A DNA stretch of 64,000 bases. Origin: an uncultured Cryomorphaceae bacterium. Lineage in GTDB: Bacteria > Bacteroidota > Bacteroidia > Flavobacteriales > Schleiferiaceae. The notes beneath the pieces were generated by a model. That model had not been told where the DNA came from, did not search any database, and saw only the letters and a program-made list of their open reading frames with translations. The stretch's first letter is position 1. Each line of letters starts with the position of its first letter. Position numbers and translations under genes: made by a program. Positions 45,573-54,622 of the stretch are shown in pieces. The stretch is taken from NCBI GenBank assembly GCA_937120475.1, contig CAKZJV010000007.1:1194068-1258067 (forward strand), in the 5' to 3' direction.

Positions 45573-46156
45573 GAGCCGGTTTTTTGTGATCGGGTTTTGC
45601 GCCCTGAAAACCGGGTTACCCATAGGTACCATAGTATAAGTATGGAAAGGTATATGACGGCCGTAAATCCGTACTTATGAAAAAAATGGAAAGCTCTGCC
45701 ACCCCATTCTACGTTCAATAAGCTCAATAATAACAGCCGGCCAATATTGCACAGGTGTATAAAAAGAATACCAACCGGAATGAAGATTAGCATATTGACC
45801 AACCTACCGCCAAAAGCTACTACAAAGGCCAGAAAAAGAATCATAATATTAACTCCATTACAACCCTCCTCTACTGAAATGGCGTATTGATCATTAAGGT
45901 AAACGCTATCAAAAGTTTGTTCCTCTTCCTTTTTAGGCCAGTTTAAATGATCATTTTCAATAATGCTCCATTGATAACCAAAGAGCCCAGCTGTGCGGGT
46001 ACAGTTTATGGTAACCAGTTGCGTAAGCGGATCGGTTACGGGTGGATCAGACTGATCGTAATTTTTGATGTATAAACCGTACAGCGCAGATAGTACCAGA
46101 TACACTCCAAGAAATTTAACGAGGAAAATAATGGTTGGCCTAAACTCCTTCAACAT
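45569..46156 (-). CDS. xrtF: Exosortase family protein XrtF
   Basis: A 195-residue exosortase-family membrane protein. The catalytic triad is seen: Cys99 in EGCNGVN, Arg140 in CNIGR, and His157 or His160 in AFHFFHKYGF. Five or six membrane helices. Exosortases cleave C-terminal sorting signals and are linked with extracellular polysaccharide genes; XrtF is the form in Flavobacteria and its substrates are not known. It lies 3 bases from the barrel gene and overlaps the associated protein. Confidence 0.9.
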   Translation of the reverse strand: MLKEFRPTIIFLVKFLGVYLVLSALYGLYIKNYDQSDPPVTDPLTQLVTINCTRTAGLFGYQWSIIENDHLNWPKKEEEQTFDSVYLNDQYAISVEEGCNGVNIMILFLAFVVAFGGRLVNMLIFIPVGILFIHLCNIGRLLLLSLLNVEWGGRAFHFFHKYGFTAVIYLSILILWYLWVTRFSGRKTRSQKTGS

Positions 46157-46159
46157 GCG

Positions 46160-47761
46160 CTAAAAGTCGTAATAGCGATTAAAAAATTCGGTGCGCAAAC
46201 CTACAAAAGCGTAGTTAGACTCTCCTGTTGGCAGGTAGCGGGTTGACACATTTTGAGCGTTTTGAACGGTAAGGCTACGCATTTGGTAACCTGCTTCAAT
46301 CTTAAGGCCAGATTCTGGGTTGATCAACCATGCTGCTCTCAGCAACACATACAACAGTCTGCCTTCCAAACCCTGGCCGGTAACATTGCCGTAATCTTGT
46401 TCCCGCTCCCGGTAGTTGCGGTATATATCCGAGCCCCAGTTGCTTCCGGCTGAATCTAAACCTATTTTCCCGTAGTGAAAGGCCATTTCAAATTCCCAGC
46501 GGTGTTTTTGGTAAAGCCAGCGGGTTAGGGTTTCGTTAAAGTTGGCACCCCACGGGTGAGTCAGGGGTTGGCCGTAATGCCCAAAATTGGTGAGCGGTTG
46601 AAAGTGTGCGTAAGTATAGGGCCGGGAACCGTTATACTCCAATCTTCCAAAAAGTCCTTCTATACCAAAGGCGTTGTAATATTTGATACCGGCCTGATAA
46701 CTGAATTTATTGGCCCAATACCCACTGGAAGAAAAGAATTCTGAAAAGGTAAACTCATCTAACAGACCCTGGATGTACACCATAAGACCATCCTTCAGTT
46801 TGTAGGAACTACCTAAACCCAACAGGGCGTTTCCGGCTCCTGAACCTACCGCAAACTCAATTGGCCGATAGAGTATAACCGGGTTAAAAAAAGCAGGATC
46901 AATACCACTTTGCTGATTGGTATCTCCTAAAATAATGGTTTCAAAGAGGCTGATGTTCCAGCGTGGTGTTATGTTTACGCTTAAGTAGTGGGATGACATG
47001 TACTTCCGGGCAAAAACTCCTCCCGGACTTACCTCATCCCGCACATCGTATAACTGGGCCCATAAATTGGTGTATTTGAACTTCCAAAATGAGGTTTGTA
47101 TGCGGAAGAAGGGGTAATTAAAGCCTACGTCTGACAGTATCAGGGAACGGTAACCTTCTCCAAAAAAGTTACGTCCCTGCCCCAGGGTAAATGCGAAAGT
47201 AGAGTTCGGGCGATAGCTTATTTCTCCGCTGGCCATGGCGAAGTCAAGGGCATTACCGCCAAATTCACGGGCATAACCCTGGCCGGGAACTACTTTGGTA
47301 TTGGCTGCAAATTGTGCAATGTAGGCCGGAAAGCGCGCCTGGTTTTCAAGAAAGGATGAAGTAAAGGTAAAATTCTTTCCCAGGCGTCCTTCAAGGTTAA
47401 AGCCCCTGGAACTGGTATATAAGAAGCGATTATCCGAAAAATCATTTCCGTACCGCAGGTTTACTATGGGGTCAAGGGTTAACTCATATTTATCGCTACT
47501 GAGTTTTACCAGGCTTTCATCAAAGGTTTTTTTCCAAAACCACTTTTGATAATTGAATTTTAAATCAGGTGCCGGATCATAGCCCAGGGTATTGTGTATT
47601 TCCTCCCGGCTAAACGGTGATACGGAGGTATGAAAATCCACGTCCGTATTATACAAATCGGCATTTTGCCGAACGTTGAGAATGTGATTTAATCTTTGGT
47701 AGTGATATTGGGCTGCCAGAAAACCGGGACAGGCCAGCAAGATCAGAAGGTATCTAGTCAT
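46160..47761 (-). CDS. Wzi/RemB-like outer-membrane beta-barrel protein
   Basis: A 533-residue protein with signal peptide (about 1-17) and a 500-residue barrel of many alternating strands (FALTLGQGRNFFGEGYRSLIL-like, NPVILYRPIEFAVGSGAGNALLGLG, SSHYLSVNITPRWNISLFE). The strand pattern and the GEGYRSL and FNPVILYRP segments fit Wzi capsule-assembly or RemB gliding-motility proteins. The two are related and I cannot separate them here. Wzi-like activity, anchoring polysaccharide at the surface, would suit this locus. It overlaps the dehydratase gene by 8 bases. Confidence 0.75.
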   Translation of the reverse strand: MTRYLLILLACPGFLAAQYHYQRLNHILNVRQNADLYNTDVDFHTSVSPFSREEIHNTLGYDPAPDLKFNYQKWFWKKTFDESLVKLSSDKYELTLDPIVNLRYGNDFSDNRFLYTSSRGFNLEGRLGKNFTFTSSFLENQARFPAYIAQFAANTKVVPGQGYAREFGGNALDFAMASGEISYRPNSTFAFTLGQGRNFFGEGYRSLILSDVGFNYPFFRIQTSFWKFKYTNLWAQLYDVRDEVSPGGVFARKYMSSHYLSVNITPRWNISLFETIILGDTNQQSGIDPAFFNPVILYRPIEFAVGSGAGNALLGLGSSYKLKDGLMVYIQGLLDEFTFSEFFSSSGYWANKFSYQAGIKYYNAFGIEGLFGRLEYNGSRPYTYAHFQPLTNFGHYGQPLTHPWGANFNETLTRWLYQKHRWEFEMAFHYGKIGLDSAGSNWGSDIYRNYREREQDYGNVTGQGLEGRLLYVLLRAAWLINPESGLKIEAGYQMRSLTVQNAQNVSTRYLPTGESNYAFVGLRTEFFNRYYDF

Positions 47762-49691
47762 TAACGATCTTCTTGAGGTCTAATGACGCAAAGATCGAAT
47801 TATTACTGATAAACTCGGGGACAATAGCCTTGAGTTCGGCCACCATGTCTAAATTATCCTTATTCTCAAGATTGTGTTCCAGATGGTTTACCAGGTGTTT
47901 TACTTTATTATAAGCTACCGGCTCTACCTCAGCGATTAGTATCTTCGGATGATGAGTAGGTTTGGTATTTTCCTTTACAGCCAACAGCTCCTCGTAAAGC
48001 TTTTCACCCGGGCGTAAACCAACCTCCACAATTTCAATATCCTTACCCAACTGCAAACCCGAAAGTTTTACCATTTTCTTGGCAAGGTCAATAATCCTTA
48101 CTGACTCGCCCATGTCAAACACGAAAATTTCTCCACCATTTCCCATAGCCCCGGCTTCAAGCACCAGGTTGCACGCCTCAGGGATAGTCATGAAATAACG
48201 AGTAATGTCCTTGTGGGTGATGGTAATTGGTCCTCCTTTTTCAATTTGCTTGCGGAAAAGAGGAATTACCGAGCCATTGCTTCCCAATACATTACCAAAG
48301 CGGGTAATGATGAATTGGGTATTCACACTTTTACGACAGCCCAGGGCCTGAGTATAAATTTCGGCCGTACGCTTAGTGGCGCCCATCACATTTGTAGGAT
48401 TCACCGCTTTATCGGTAGAAACCATTACGAATTTCTGAATATTGAAATCAGCCGAGAGGTCAGCCACTATCTTGGTACCGCAAATATTGGTCTTTATGCC
48501 TTCATAAGGATTGTCTTCCATTAATGGAACATGCTTGTAAGCGGCAGCGTGGAAAACTATATCCGGTTGAAAAACCCTAAAGACTTTCGTCATGCGCGCC
48601 TTATCGGTTACATCACCTACCACATATTCAGTGAGTCCGTAATTAGCCGGGTCTTTGGATTTAATCTCATTTTCAAGATCATACAAGGCGGATTCCGCCT
48701 GATCCAGCAATATAACCTTGCGTGGAGCGTAGTAGATCAACTGGCGCGATATTTCGCTGCCAATAGAGCCAGCGGCTCCGGTAACCAGTATCACCCGGTC
48801 TTTTACCTCCCGGGAAATGTTGACATTATCCAGGATAATGGGATCGCGTTCCAGCAAGTCCTCAATTTTAACATTTTTGATTTGCTTGGCACTCAACTCC
48901 CCATGAATCCAGTTTTCAATGGGCGGAACAATTTTTACCTCCAGGTTTTTCTCCAGGGCCGTTTCCGTGATCTCCTTTTTACGTTTGGGGGAAAGGTTGG
49001 ATTGAATCGATATTATAATCTGGTCCACTTTATTCTTCTCAACGAAGTTGCTACCGAATATTTTTTTCGGACTATACACCATAATTCCTTCTATGGCCTT
49101 GCCCACCTTATAAGGATTATCGTCTATAAAGCCGAGGATATCGTAGTCACGCTTACTTTCCTGCTGCAGAGTATTTTTAGTGATCATCCCGGAAGCTCCC
49201 GCTCCGTAAATCAAAACTTTGGTTTGTTTTTGCACCCTTGACATTTGGGTACTTTGATAAATCACCTTTACGGCCATTCTGGAACCGATCAGGAAGAAGA
49301 GGTTCAAAAGAAAATGGATTACCAATACGGAGCGGCCAATATTAAAATCGGACCGGAAGGACTCACTGGCCATATAGCTGAGCAAAGTGAGCACGAATAA
49401 AATTGAAAATGCGATCAGGGAGGCTTTTAAGATATTAAAGGCGTCCCTCAGGCCCGTGTGCCTAATAATACCTGCGTACGATTTGGAAATGAGAAAACCT
49501 CCCAGGTAGGCCAGGACCACCATAGCCAGATTGGTAGGCTTCCAGTCAGCGGCCAGTTCCGAGGCATCAAAATTATAGCGAAGAAGCGAGGCGATGAAAT
49601 ACGAAATGGCAATGACACTCAAGTCGAAAGTTAAGACGATCCACCGGGCCAGGTACCGGTCAGAATTTCTATTTACAAACTCTCTTAGCAA
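47754..49691 (-). CDS. UDP-sugar 4,6-dehydratase (PglF/WbpM/CapD type)
   Basis: A 645-residue membrane-linked dehydratase: four N-terminal helices (about 18-38, 53-72, 90-107, 122-140), a first Rossmann domain (YGAGASGM near 162), and a second, catalytic one (VTGAAGSIGSE about 303-313; STDK at 425-428; Met436 and Lys440 in the usual Tyr-xxx-Lys place, as in WbpM-type enzymes). It should convert UDP-GlcNAc to the 4-keto-6-deoxy sugar, the first step toward bacillosamine or QuiNAc derivatives. Start codon is TTG. A strong promoter lies 27-34 bases before it. It heads the run that continues through XrtF and the ABC exporter. Confidence 0.9.
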   Translation of the reverse strand: MLREFVNRNSDRYLARWIVLTFDLSVIAISYFIASLLRYNFDASELAADWKPTNLAMVVLAYLGGFLISKSYAGIIRHTGLRDAFNILKASLIAFSILFVLTLLSYMASESFRSDFNIGRSVLVIHFLLNLFFLIGSRMAVKVIYQSTQMSRVQKQTKVLIYGAGASGMITKNTLQQESKRDYDILGFIDDNPYKVGKAIEGIMVYSPKKIFGSNFVEKNKVDQIIISIQSNLSPKRKKEITETALEKNLEVKIVPPIENWIHGELSAKQIKNVKIEDLLERDPIILDNVNISREVKDRVILVTGAAGSIGSEISRQLIYYAPRKVILLDQAESALYDLENEIKSKDPANYGLTEYVVGDVTDKARMTKVFRVFQPDIVFHAAAYKHVPLMEDNPYEGIKTNICGTKIVADLSADFNIQKFVMVSTDKAVNPTNVMGATKRTAEIYTQALGCRKSVNTQFIITRFGNVLGSNGSVIPLFRKQIEKGGPITITHKDITRYFMTIPEACNLVLEAGAMGNGGEIFVFDMGESVRIIDLAKKMVKLSGLQLGKDIEIVEVGLRPGEKLYEELLAVKENTKPTHHPKILIAEVEPVAYNKVKHLVNHLEHNLENKDNLDMVAELKAIVPEFISNNSIFASLDLKKIVND

Positions 49692-49717
49692 AGTGTCATA
49701 CTTAAATTAGAATGATC

Positions 49718-49747
49718 CAAAATTACTTCATAATCGCTCAAGCGCAA
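49718..49747 (-). promoter_or_regulatory. Promoter of the dehydratase-XrtF run
   Basis: Minus-strand TAATTTTG (49718-49725) with TTG (49745-49747), 19-base spacer. It gives a short leader before the TTG start at 49691. Confidence 0.65.
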
Positions 49748-49990
49748 GGAAACTACTTTAAAAATGAGTAAACCGACTGTAAATCTAAGTATATAGCAAA
49801 AAAAGCCGGGTGAAAACCTAACTTCCTATAAAACAAAGATGAACATAAATTATAATTCATACACGAAGTAATATAGTTTACCGGACGGTTTTGAAGGACG
49901 AACGGAAAAAGCAAATCAGGAAACGGCCCATTATTGAATTTGCTTATACCTAAACAAGCATCCGTATTTCTTGCCATATAATACCAAAAT

Positions 49991-50017
49991 AAAAAGCCCC
50001 GCAAAGCGGGGCTTTTT
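49991..50017 (-). terminator. Terminator of polysaccharide operon
   Basis: AAAAAGCCCCGC AAA GCGGGGCTTTTT, a perfect 12-bp stem, ends the operon that begins beyond 64000 or near 63771. Confidence 0.92.
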
Positions 50018-50041
50018 AAAAATTTTCGGATTGGGTTAAGC

Positions 50042-50617
50042 TTACACTTTCTCTACCTTACCCTCGTTTAAGGAATATACCTCTCCACTTTCGGGGCAGG
50101 TAGCTTTTCCTTCTTCATTAAAGTTCAGGCGATGGCCAAATTCGCTCATCCAACCTATTTGTTTAGCAGGATTGCCCACTACCAGGGCATAATCGGGAAC
50201 CGTTTTGGTAACCACTGCCCCAGCCCCTATAAAAGCATACCGGCCGATATCATGACCGCACACTATGGTAGAGTTAGCCCCGATGGAGGCTCCTTTTTTA
50301 ACGGTGGTTTTCTCGTATTGTCCCCTACGGTTTACGCCACTACGGGGATTGGTAACGTTCGTAAAAACACAGGAAGGCCCCAGGAAAACATCATCTTCAC
50401 AAATAACACCGGTGTAAATAGATACGTTATTTTGAATCTTCACATTCATCCCGAGGATTACCTCCGGTGATACCACTACGTTTTGGCCGATGTTACAGTC
50501 CTTACCGATTTCACAGTTTTTCATAATGTGTGAAAAATGCCAAATCCTGGTGCCCTCACCGATGATACAGGGTTCATCGATAACGGCTGTTTCGTGGGCG
50601 AAATAATTAGTTTTCAT
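50042..50617 (-). CDS. UDP-2-acetamido-3-amino-glucuronate N-acetyltransferase (WbpD/WlbB type)
   Basis: A 191-residue left-handed beta-helix acyltransferase starting at ATG 50617. The hexapeptide coil ([58 protein letters not shown]) and [13 protein letters not shown] end match WbpD/WlbB, which adds acetyl to the 3-amino group of UDP-GlcNAc(3N)A. It overlaps the end of the WbpB-like gene by 11 bases, its step partner. Last gene in the operon. Confidence 0.85.
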   Translation of the reverse strand: MKTNYFAHETAVIDEPCIIGEGTRIWHFSHIMKNCEIGKDCNIGQNVVVSPEVILGMNVKIQNNVSIYTGVICEDDVFLGPSCVFTNVTNPRSGVNRRGQYEKTTVKKGASIGANSTIVCGHDIGRYAFIGAGAVVTKTVPDYALVVGNPAKQIGWMSEFGHRLNFNEEGKATCPESGEVYSLNEGKVEKV

Positions 50618-51587
50618 AATTCTTCTTATCAAATGGGTGAGCACTGAGTTCTTTCTTGGCTAAAGGGTGATATTCGCCTTTTAAGCCAATCGGTTCGAGA
50701 TGGCGTATTTCATGGACAATACGAATAGATGGCATGGTCTCTACGATACGAAAACCTTCTCCTGTCAGTATTTGCTCATAACTGCGAGTGTGCAGGTCCG
50801 TAAAACCATCACTAAACTCTAATTCTTCTCCTTCAATCTGAATAGAGCGAAAAGTAGTTTTACCTTCCTTCCGCAACTCTTTAGGAATGGTCTTTTCGTT
50901 TATGCTAAGGAACCACCTTACCCTGGCCCTTTCCAATTCAAGGTATCCAGAGGCACGATCATGGGTATGAACATGTACTATATTTTGTTTTACATTCCCA
51001 AAAACCCATGTAAGCATATCGTAAAAATGAACACCTATGTTGGTGGCAATACCGCCAGATTTATGAATATCGCCTTTCCATGATGTATAATACCAATGCC
51101 CACGTGAGGTGAGGTAAGTAAGATCCACATCATAGATTTTATCTTGAGGGCCGTTCTTAACCTTCTCCCTAAGCGACTGGATGGAGGGGTGAAGCCGTAA
51201 CTGTAATATGGAATAGATATTCTTTTCGGTCTCTCTCTCTATTTCTTCCAAAGCCTCAATATTCCAAGGGTTAAGTACTATAGGTTTTTCACAAATGACA
51301 TCCGCATGATTGCGCAATCCAAATCGGATATGGCTATCATGAAGATAATTAGGAGAGCAAACCGAAACATAATCGATAGGTTGATGACTCCGTTTTAATT
51401 TCTCGATATGCCGATCAAAACGCTCAAATTCAACAAAAAAATCGGCATTAGGGAAGAAACGATCCATTATTCCCACACTGTCGAATGGGTCAAGAGCGGC
51501 CACAAGATTATTCCCGGTATCTTTAATGGCTTTGAGATGGCGCGGGGCTATATATCCCGCTGCTCCGATTAGAGCAAACTTTTTCAT
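50607..51587 (-). CDS. UDP-GlcNAc-glucuronate 3-dehydrogenase (WbpB/WlbA type)
   Basis: A 326-residue Gfo/Idh/MocA oxidoreductase with NAD-binding start [20 protein letters not shown] and an active-site region ([24 protein letters not shown]). The first forty residues are near-identical in pattern to WbpB and WlbA, which oxidise C3 of UDP-GlcNAcA. It is paired with the WbpD-like acetyltransferase immediately downstream. A WbpA (6-dehydrogenase) is not in this window. Confidence 0.88.
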   Translation of the reverse strand: MKKFALIGAAGYIAPRHLKAIKDTGNNLVAALDPFDSVGIMDRFFPNADFFVEFERFDRHIEKLKRSHQPIDYVSVCSPNYLHDSHIRFGLRNHADVICEKPIVLNPWNIEALEEIERETEKNIYSILQLRLHPSIQSLREKVKNGPQDKIYDVDLTYLTSRGHWYYTSWKGDIHKSGGIATNIGVHFYDMLTWVFGNVKQNIVHVHTHDRASGYLELERARVRWFLSINEKTIPKELRKEGKTTFRSIQIEGEELEFSDGFTDLHTRSYEQILTGEGFRIVETMPSIRIVHEIRHLEPIGLKGEYHPLAKKELSAHPFDKKNYEN

Positions 51588-51601
51588 GATATTAATACAT
51601 T

Positions 51602-52768
51602 CTATTGATTATTGAAACAAAAGTCGAGAGTTTCAAAAACCCTCTTGAATTGATTTTTATCCATATTACTTCCACTAGGTAGACATAGTCCTATTTTAAA
51701 CAAGTGGTCTGCAGTACCATTTCCTATAAATGGATAATTTTTAAAGGCCGGTTGCAAGTGCATGGGCTTCCACAAAGGTCGGCTTTCAATGTTTTGTTCC
51801 TCAAGCCGGTGATGAATTTTTTCACGGGTCAAACCCTTATTCTTTAAAGGGTCAATCAGAATACAAGTTAACCAACGATTGGAAAAACAGGCCGTGGATT
51901 CCTTTTGAAATTCAACATGATACCCTTTTTTATTCCACTTTTCAAAATACCTACGGTAATGTTCAAAGTTCGCTCTTCTTGCCTCTATCCTGTTCTGTAG
52001 CACTTTCATTTGTGCACGTCCAATACCAGCAAGAACATTACTCAAACGATAGTTATAGCCAGTTTCCGAATGTTCATAATGGGGAGCTTCCTCACGTGCC
52101 TGTGTGGCTAAAAAGCGGGCTCTTTTCACCAGGTGCCCATCATTAGACATTAATGCTCCACCCCCACTGGTAGTGATAATCTTATTTCCATTAAAAGAAT
52201 AAACACCAATCTTTCCAAAAGTACCCGTATATCGTCCTCGATACTTGCTACCTAAACTTTCAGCGGCATCTTCTACTACTGGAATTTCATACTTAGTCCC
52301 CAAGGCCATTATTTTATCCATATTGGCCGGAACACCATAGATATGTACTGGAATTATGGCTTTTAACTTTACTTTGGTAGATGAATCACCCTTATCCAGA
52401 AAGAAACGAATAGCTTCTTCCAGAGATTCAGGACTCATGTTCCAAGAATCAGGCTCAGAATCTATAAACACAGGGGTTGCGCCTTGATAAATAATGGGGT
52501 AAACACTACCCGCATAAGTGTGAGATTGTATAAAAACAAGGTCTCCAGGGCCAACATTGAGCAATACCAGGGAAAGGTGAAGTGCGGCCGTTGCAGAATT
52601 AAGTAGGCAACAATCTTTAGACCCCACCATTACACTTAATTCCTGCTCCCACCGGTCCAGGTCAGGCCCCACCGGTGCCACCCAGTTGGAGTCCAAAGTT
52701 TTGCCGATATACTCTTTTTCAAGACCTGAAAGATGAGGAGGAGAGAGGTAAATACGTTCCGACTTCAT
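51602..52768 (-). CDS. DegT family PLP aminotransferase (PglE/EpsN type)
   Basis: A 388-residue sugar aminotransferase from ATG 52768. PLP-lysine is Lys196 in SFNGNKIITTSGGG. Start block ERIYLSPPHLSGLEKEYIG resembles PglE and EpsN, which put an amino group on C4 of the 4-keto sugar. That would follow the dehydratase at 47754. The next gene (52822) is a PglD-like acetyltransferase. Together they would make UDP-N,N'-diacetylbacillosamine. Confidence 0.82.
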   Translation of the reverse strand: MKSERIYLSPPHLSGLEKEYIGKTLDSNWVAPVGPDLDRWEQELSVMVGSKDCCLLNSATAALHLSLVLLNVGPGDLVFIQSHTYAGSVYPIIYQGATPVFIDSEPDSWNMSPESLEEAIRFFLDKGDSSTKVKLKAIIPVHIYGVPANMDKIMALGTKYEIPVVEDAAESLGSKYRGRYTGTFGKIGVYSFNGNKIITTSGGGALMSNDGHLVKRARFLATQAREEAPHYEHSETGYNYRLSNVLAGIGRAQMKVLQNRIEARRANFEHYRRYFEKWNKKGYHVEFQKESTACFSNRWLTCILIDPLKNKGLTREKIHHRLEEQNIESRPLWKPMHLQPAFKNYPFIGNGTADHLFKIGLCLPSGSNMDKNQFKRVFETLDFCFNNQ

Positions 52769-52821
52769 TGACCACAATTAGCTTTCAAAAGTAAAGAGCC
52801 TTTAACAGGCTAAACAAAAAT

Positions 52822-53481
52822 TTAATGGTTTTTAACAGGATGCGCTTCAATGGCAGGTACCCCTACAAAAGTTTTTCGGGCCGGAACGTTAGTTCTTACC
52901 AAAGCACCTGCACCTATCATACAGCCCTCATTCAAAGTAGTTGCATTGATCAAGGTAGCTCCAGTGCCCACATAAACCTCATCTTTCAAAACGTGTCCCC
53001 CACTTACATTTACAGAAGGCATAAGAGAACAAAAGTTCCCTATTTTCACATCATGTCCTATAGTACAGGATAAATTAACCAGGTTAAAGTCACCCAGAAT
53101 AATATCGGTAGTAAAAATGCTACCGATACCGATTACATTCCCTTTACCCATTTTAATGGTATCTGGATTTTGGAGGGAAACACTTGGATGTAGGATATTC
53201 GGGAATTTAAGCTTGGGATTTCTTTCAAGTTTTTGAGCAATGGATTTACGGACAGCCGGGCTACCTATGGCCAATACCACAGCCGTTTGTTCAACGGCTT
53301 CAATTAATCTAGAAATCTTTCCCATTACCGGCAAATGGTTTACCAAGGTATCTGTGGTTAAGCCATCATCTACAAATCCTTGCAGCTCAAACTGCTCGTT
53401 AAGTCCGGAATACCTGATCATAGCCGCTACCTCACGGCCAAAACCACCTGCTCCAACAATAATGAGCTTAGTTTTTTCCAT
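52822..53481 (-). CDS. PglD/NeuD-family acetyltransferase
   Basis: A 219-residue protein with an N-terminal Rossmann-like sugar-binding part (IIVGAGGFGREVAAMI) and a C-terminal left-handed beta helix (GKGNVIGIGSIFTTDIILG, GHDVKIGNFCSLMPSVNVSG). This is the PglD layout, the enzyme that acetylates the 4-amino group in bacillosamine synthesis. Its stop lies 53 bases before the PglE-like start downstream, and its start overlaps the sugar transferase by 14 bases. Confidence 0.85.
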   Translation of the reverse strand: MEKTKLIIVGAGGFGREVAAMIRYSGLNEQFELQGFVDDGLTTDTLVNHLPVMGKISRLIEAVEQTAVVLAIGSPAVRKSIAQKLERNPKLKFPNILHPSVSLQNPDTIKMGKGNVIGIGSIFTTDIILGDFNLVNLSCTIGHDVKIGNFCSLMPSVNVSGGHVLKDEVYVGTGATLINATTLNEGCMIGAGALVRTNVPARKTFVGVPAIEAHPVKNH

Positions 53482-54022
53482 TATAGGCTTCTCTTATTTG
53501 GGTTTCACTCCGTGAAGGTTTAGTAATTCTGAAAAAGGTCTTCCAAAGAATCTTTAGATCCAGCAGCCAACTTTGGTGATCAACATACCAGACATCCAGT
53601 TCGAACTGTTCCTTCCAGCTTAAGTTATTGCGGCCCTTTACCTGTGCCCAACCTGTAATACCGGGCTTCACTTCATGCCTTCTATTCTGCCGGGAGGAAT
53701 ATAACCGCAAATATTCCGGTAAAAGCGGCCGCGGCCCTACAAAAGCCATTTCTCCTTTAATAATATTGAGCAGTTGAGGCGTTTCATCTACGGAGGTAAC
53801 TCTTAAAATACGACCCCAGGTATTGAGTCTTTTCCTATCACTCTCCTCCTCTTTCTGAGTAGTCAAACTTTGAAATTTCAAAAGCCTGAAAGGTTTGCCA
53901 TGTTTACCGCTTCTGAGCTGTGAAAAAATAATATTTTGAAAAACAAACAGTTGAACCACACCTATGATCAACCAAAAGGGCAACAAAACGATAATGAGTA
54001 TCAGAGCTACCAGCCGTTGCAT
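53468..54022 (-). CDS. PglC-like phosphoglycosyltransferase
   Basis: A 184-residue monotopic sugar-1-phosphate transferase. It has a reentrant N-terminal helix (residues 3-28), the Arg-rich FSQLRSGKHGKPF, catalytic Asp79-Glu80 in VDETPQLLN, FVGPRPLLPEYL and the end PGITGWAQVKGRN. The PglC type puts a bacillosamine-like phosphate on undecaprenyl phosphate and starts a glycan. It follows the second transferase by one base. Confidence 0.88.
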   Translation of the reverse strand: MQRLVALILIIVLLPFWLIIGVVQLFVFQNIIFSQLRSGKHGKPFRLLKFQSLTTQKEEESDRKRLNTWGRILRVTSVDETPQLLNIIKGEMAFVGPRPLLPEYLRLYSSRQNRRHEVKPGITGWAQVKGRNNLSWKEQFELDVWYVDHQSWLLDLKILWKTFFRITKPSRSETQIREAYNGKN

Positions 54023-54622
54023 TTAACTTTTGTTTCCCGCTACCACCTTCCCTAAAGTTTTGAAGATTACGGAAAAGTATTTTCCCAAACTGCGGTCATT
54101 CACACAACTTTTATCCAGTTCTATTTTCTCCGGAAGCACTACTTCGCGATAATATTGTTCGGGGTTTTCCTGAGCGGACAATATCTCATTTTCATTGCTA
54201 AAAGCTATGGATGCAGGGCTGGTCATCCCGGGACGCACCTTCAATAGGTAGGCAAAATCTTCGGGATAAATATCTACGTATTTCTGTACCTCCGGGCGTG
54301 GGCCAACCAGGCTCATATCTCCATTAATCACGTTAAAAAGTTGCGGCAATTCATCCATTTTGGATTTACGCAAAAAGTAACCTGATCTGGTGATTCTCGG
54401 ATCGCGGCCACCTACGGTGATCAAGCCTCTTTTATGGGCATCCTGATACATGGTCCTGAACTTCAGAAGCCTGAAAATCCGTCCATTTTTACCGAGGCGG
54501 TCCTGGCGAAAAAAAACGGGAAACCCATCATCCAATACCACCATCAGAAAGCCCAAAAGGTACAATGGTGATAAAAGGACTACGCCTACCAATGCTGCTA
54601 GCAGGTCAATTAATCGCCACAT
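54023..54622 (-). CDS. Second phosphoglycosyltransferase
   Basis: A 199-residue monotopic sugar transferase from ATG 54622, overlapping the aminotransferase end by 17 bases. Catalytic Asp90-Glu91 in MDELPQLFN, then [11 protein letters not shown] and [11 protein letters not shown]. Its preferred sugar is likely different from the PglC-like partner. Two initiating enzymes next to each other are unusual and may point to two glycans, or a bifunctional start. Confidence 0.85.
   Translation of the reverse strand: MWRLIDLLAALVGVVLLSPLYLLGFLMVVLDDGFPVFFRQDRLGKNGRIFRLLKFRTMYQDAHKRGLITVGGRDPRITRSGYFLRKSKMDELPQLFNVINGDMSLVGPRPEVQKYVDIYPEDFAYLLKVRPGMTSPASIAFSNENEILSAQENPEQYYREVVLPEKIELDKSCVNDRSLGKYFSVIFKTLGKVVAGNKS

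Larger units (their letters stand above)
49692..50041. other. Intergenic region between two polysaccharide operons
   Basis: Holds the promoter of the dehydratase (49718-49725), about 240 bases of A/T-rich sequence with no convincing gene, and the terminator of the 50042 operon (49991-50017). A minus-strand frame at 49753-50004 begins inside the terminator and looks spurious. Confidence 0.55.

Noticed and set aside
49753-50004. 83-codon minus-strand frame in the gap upstream of the dehydratase
   Set aside because: It begins inside the terminator stem, overlaps the dehydratase promoter region only loosely, and its composition is not like the neighbouring genes.
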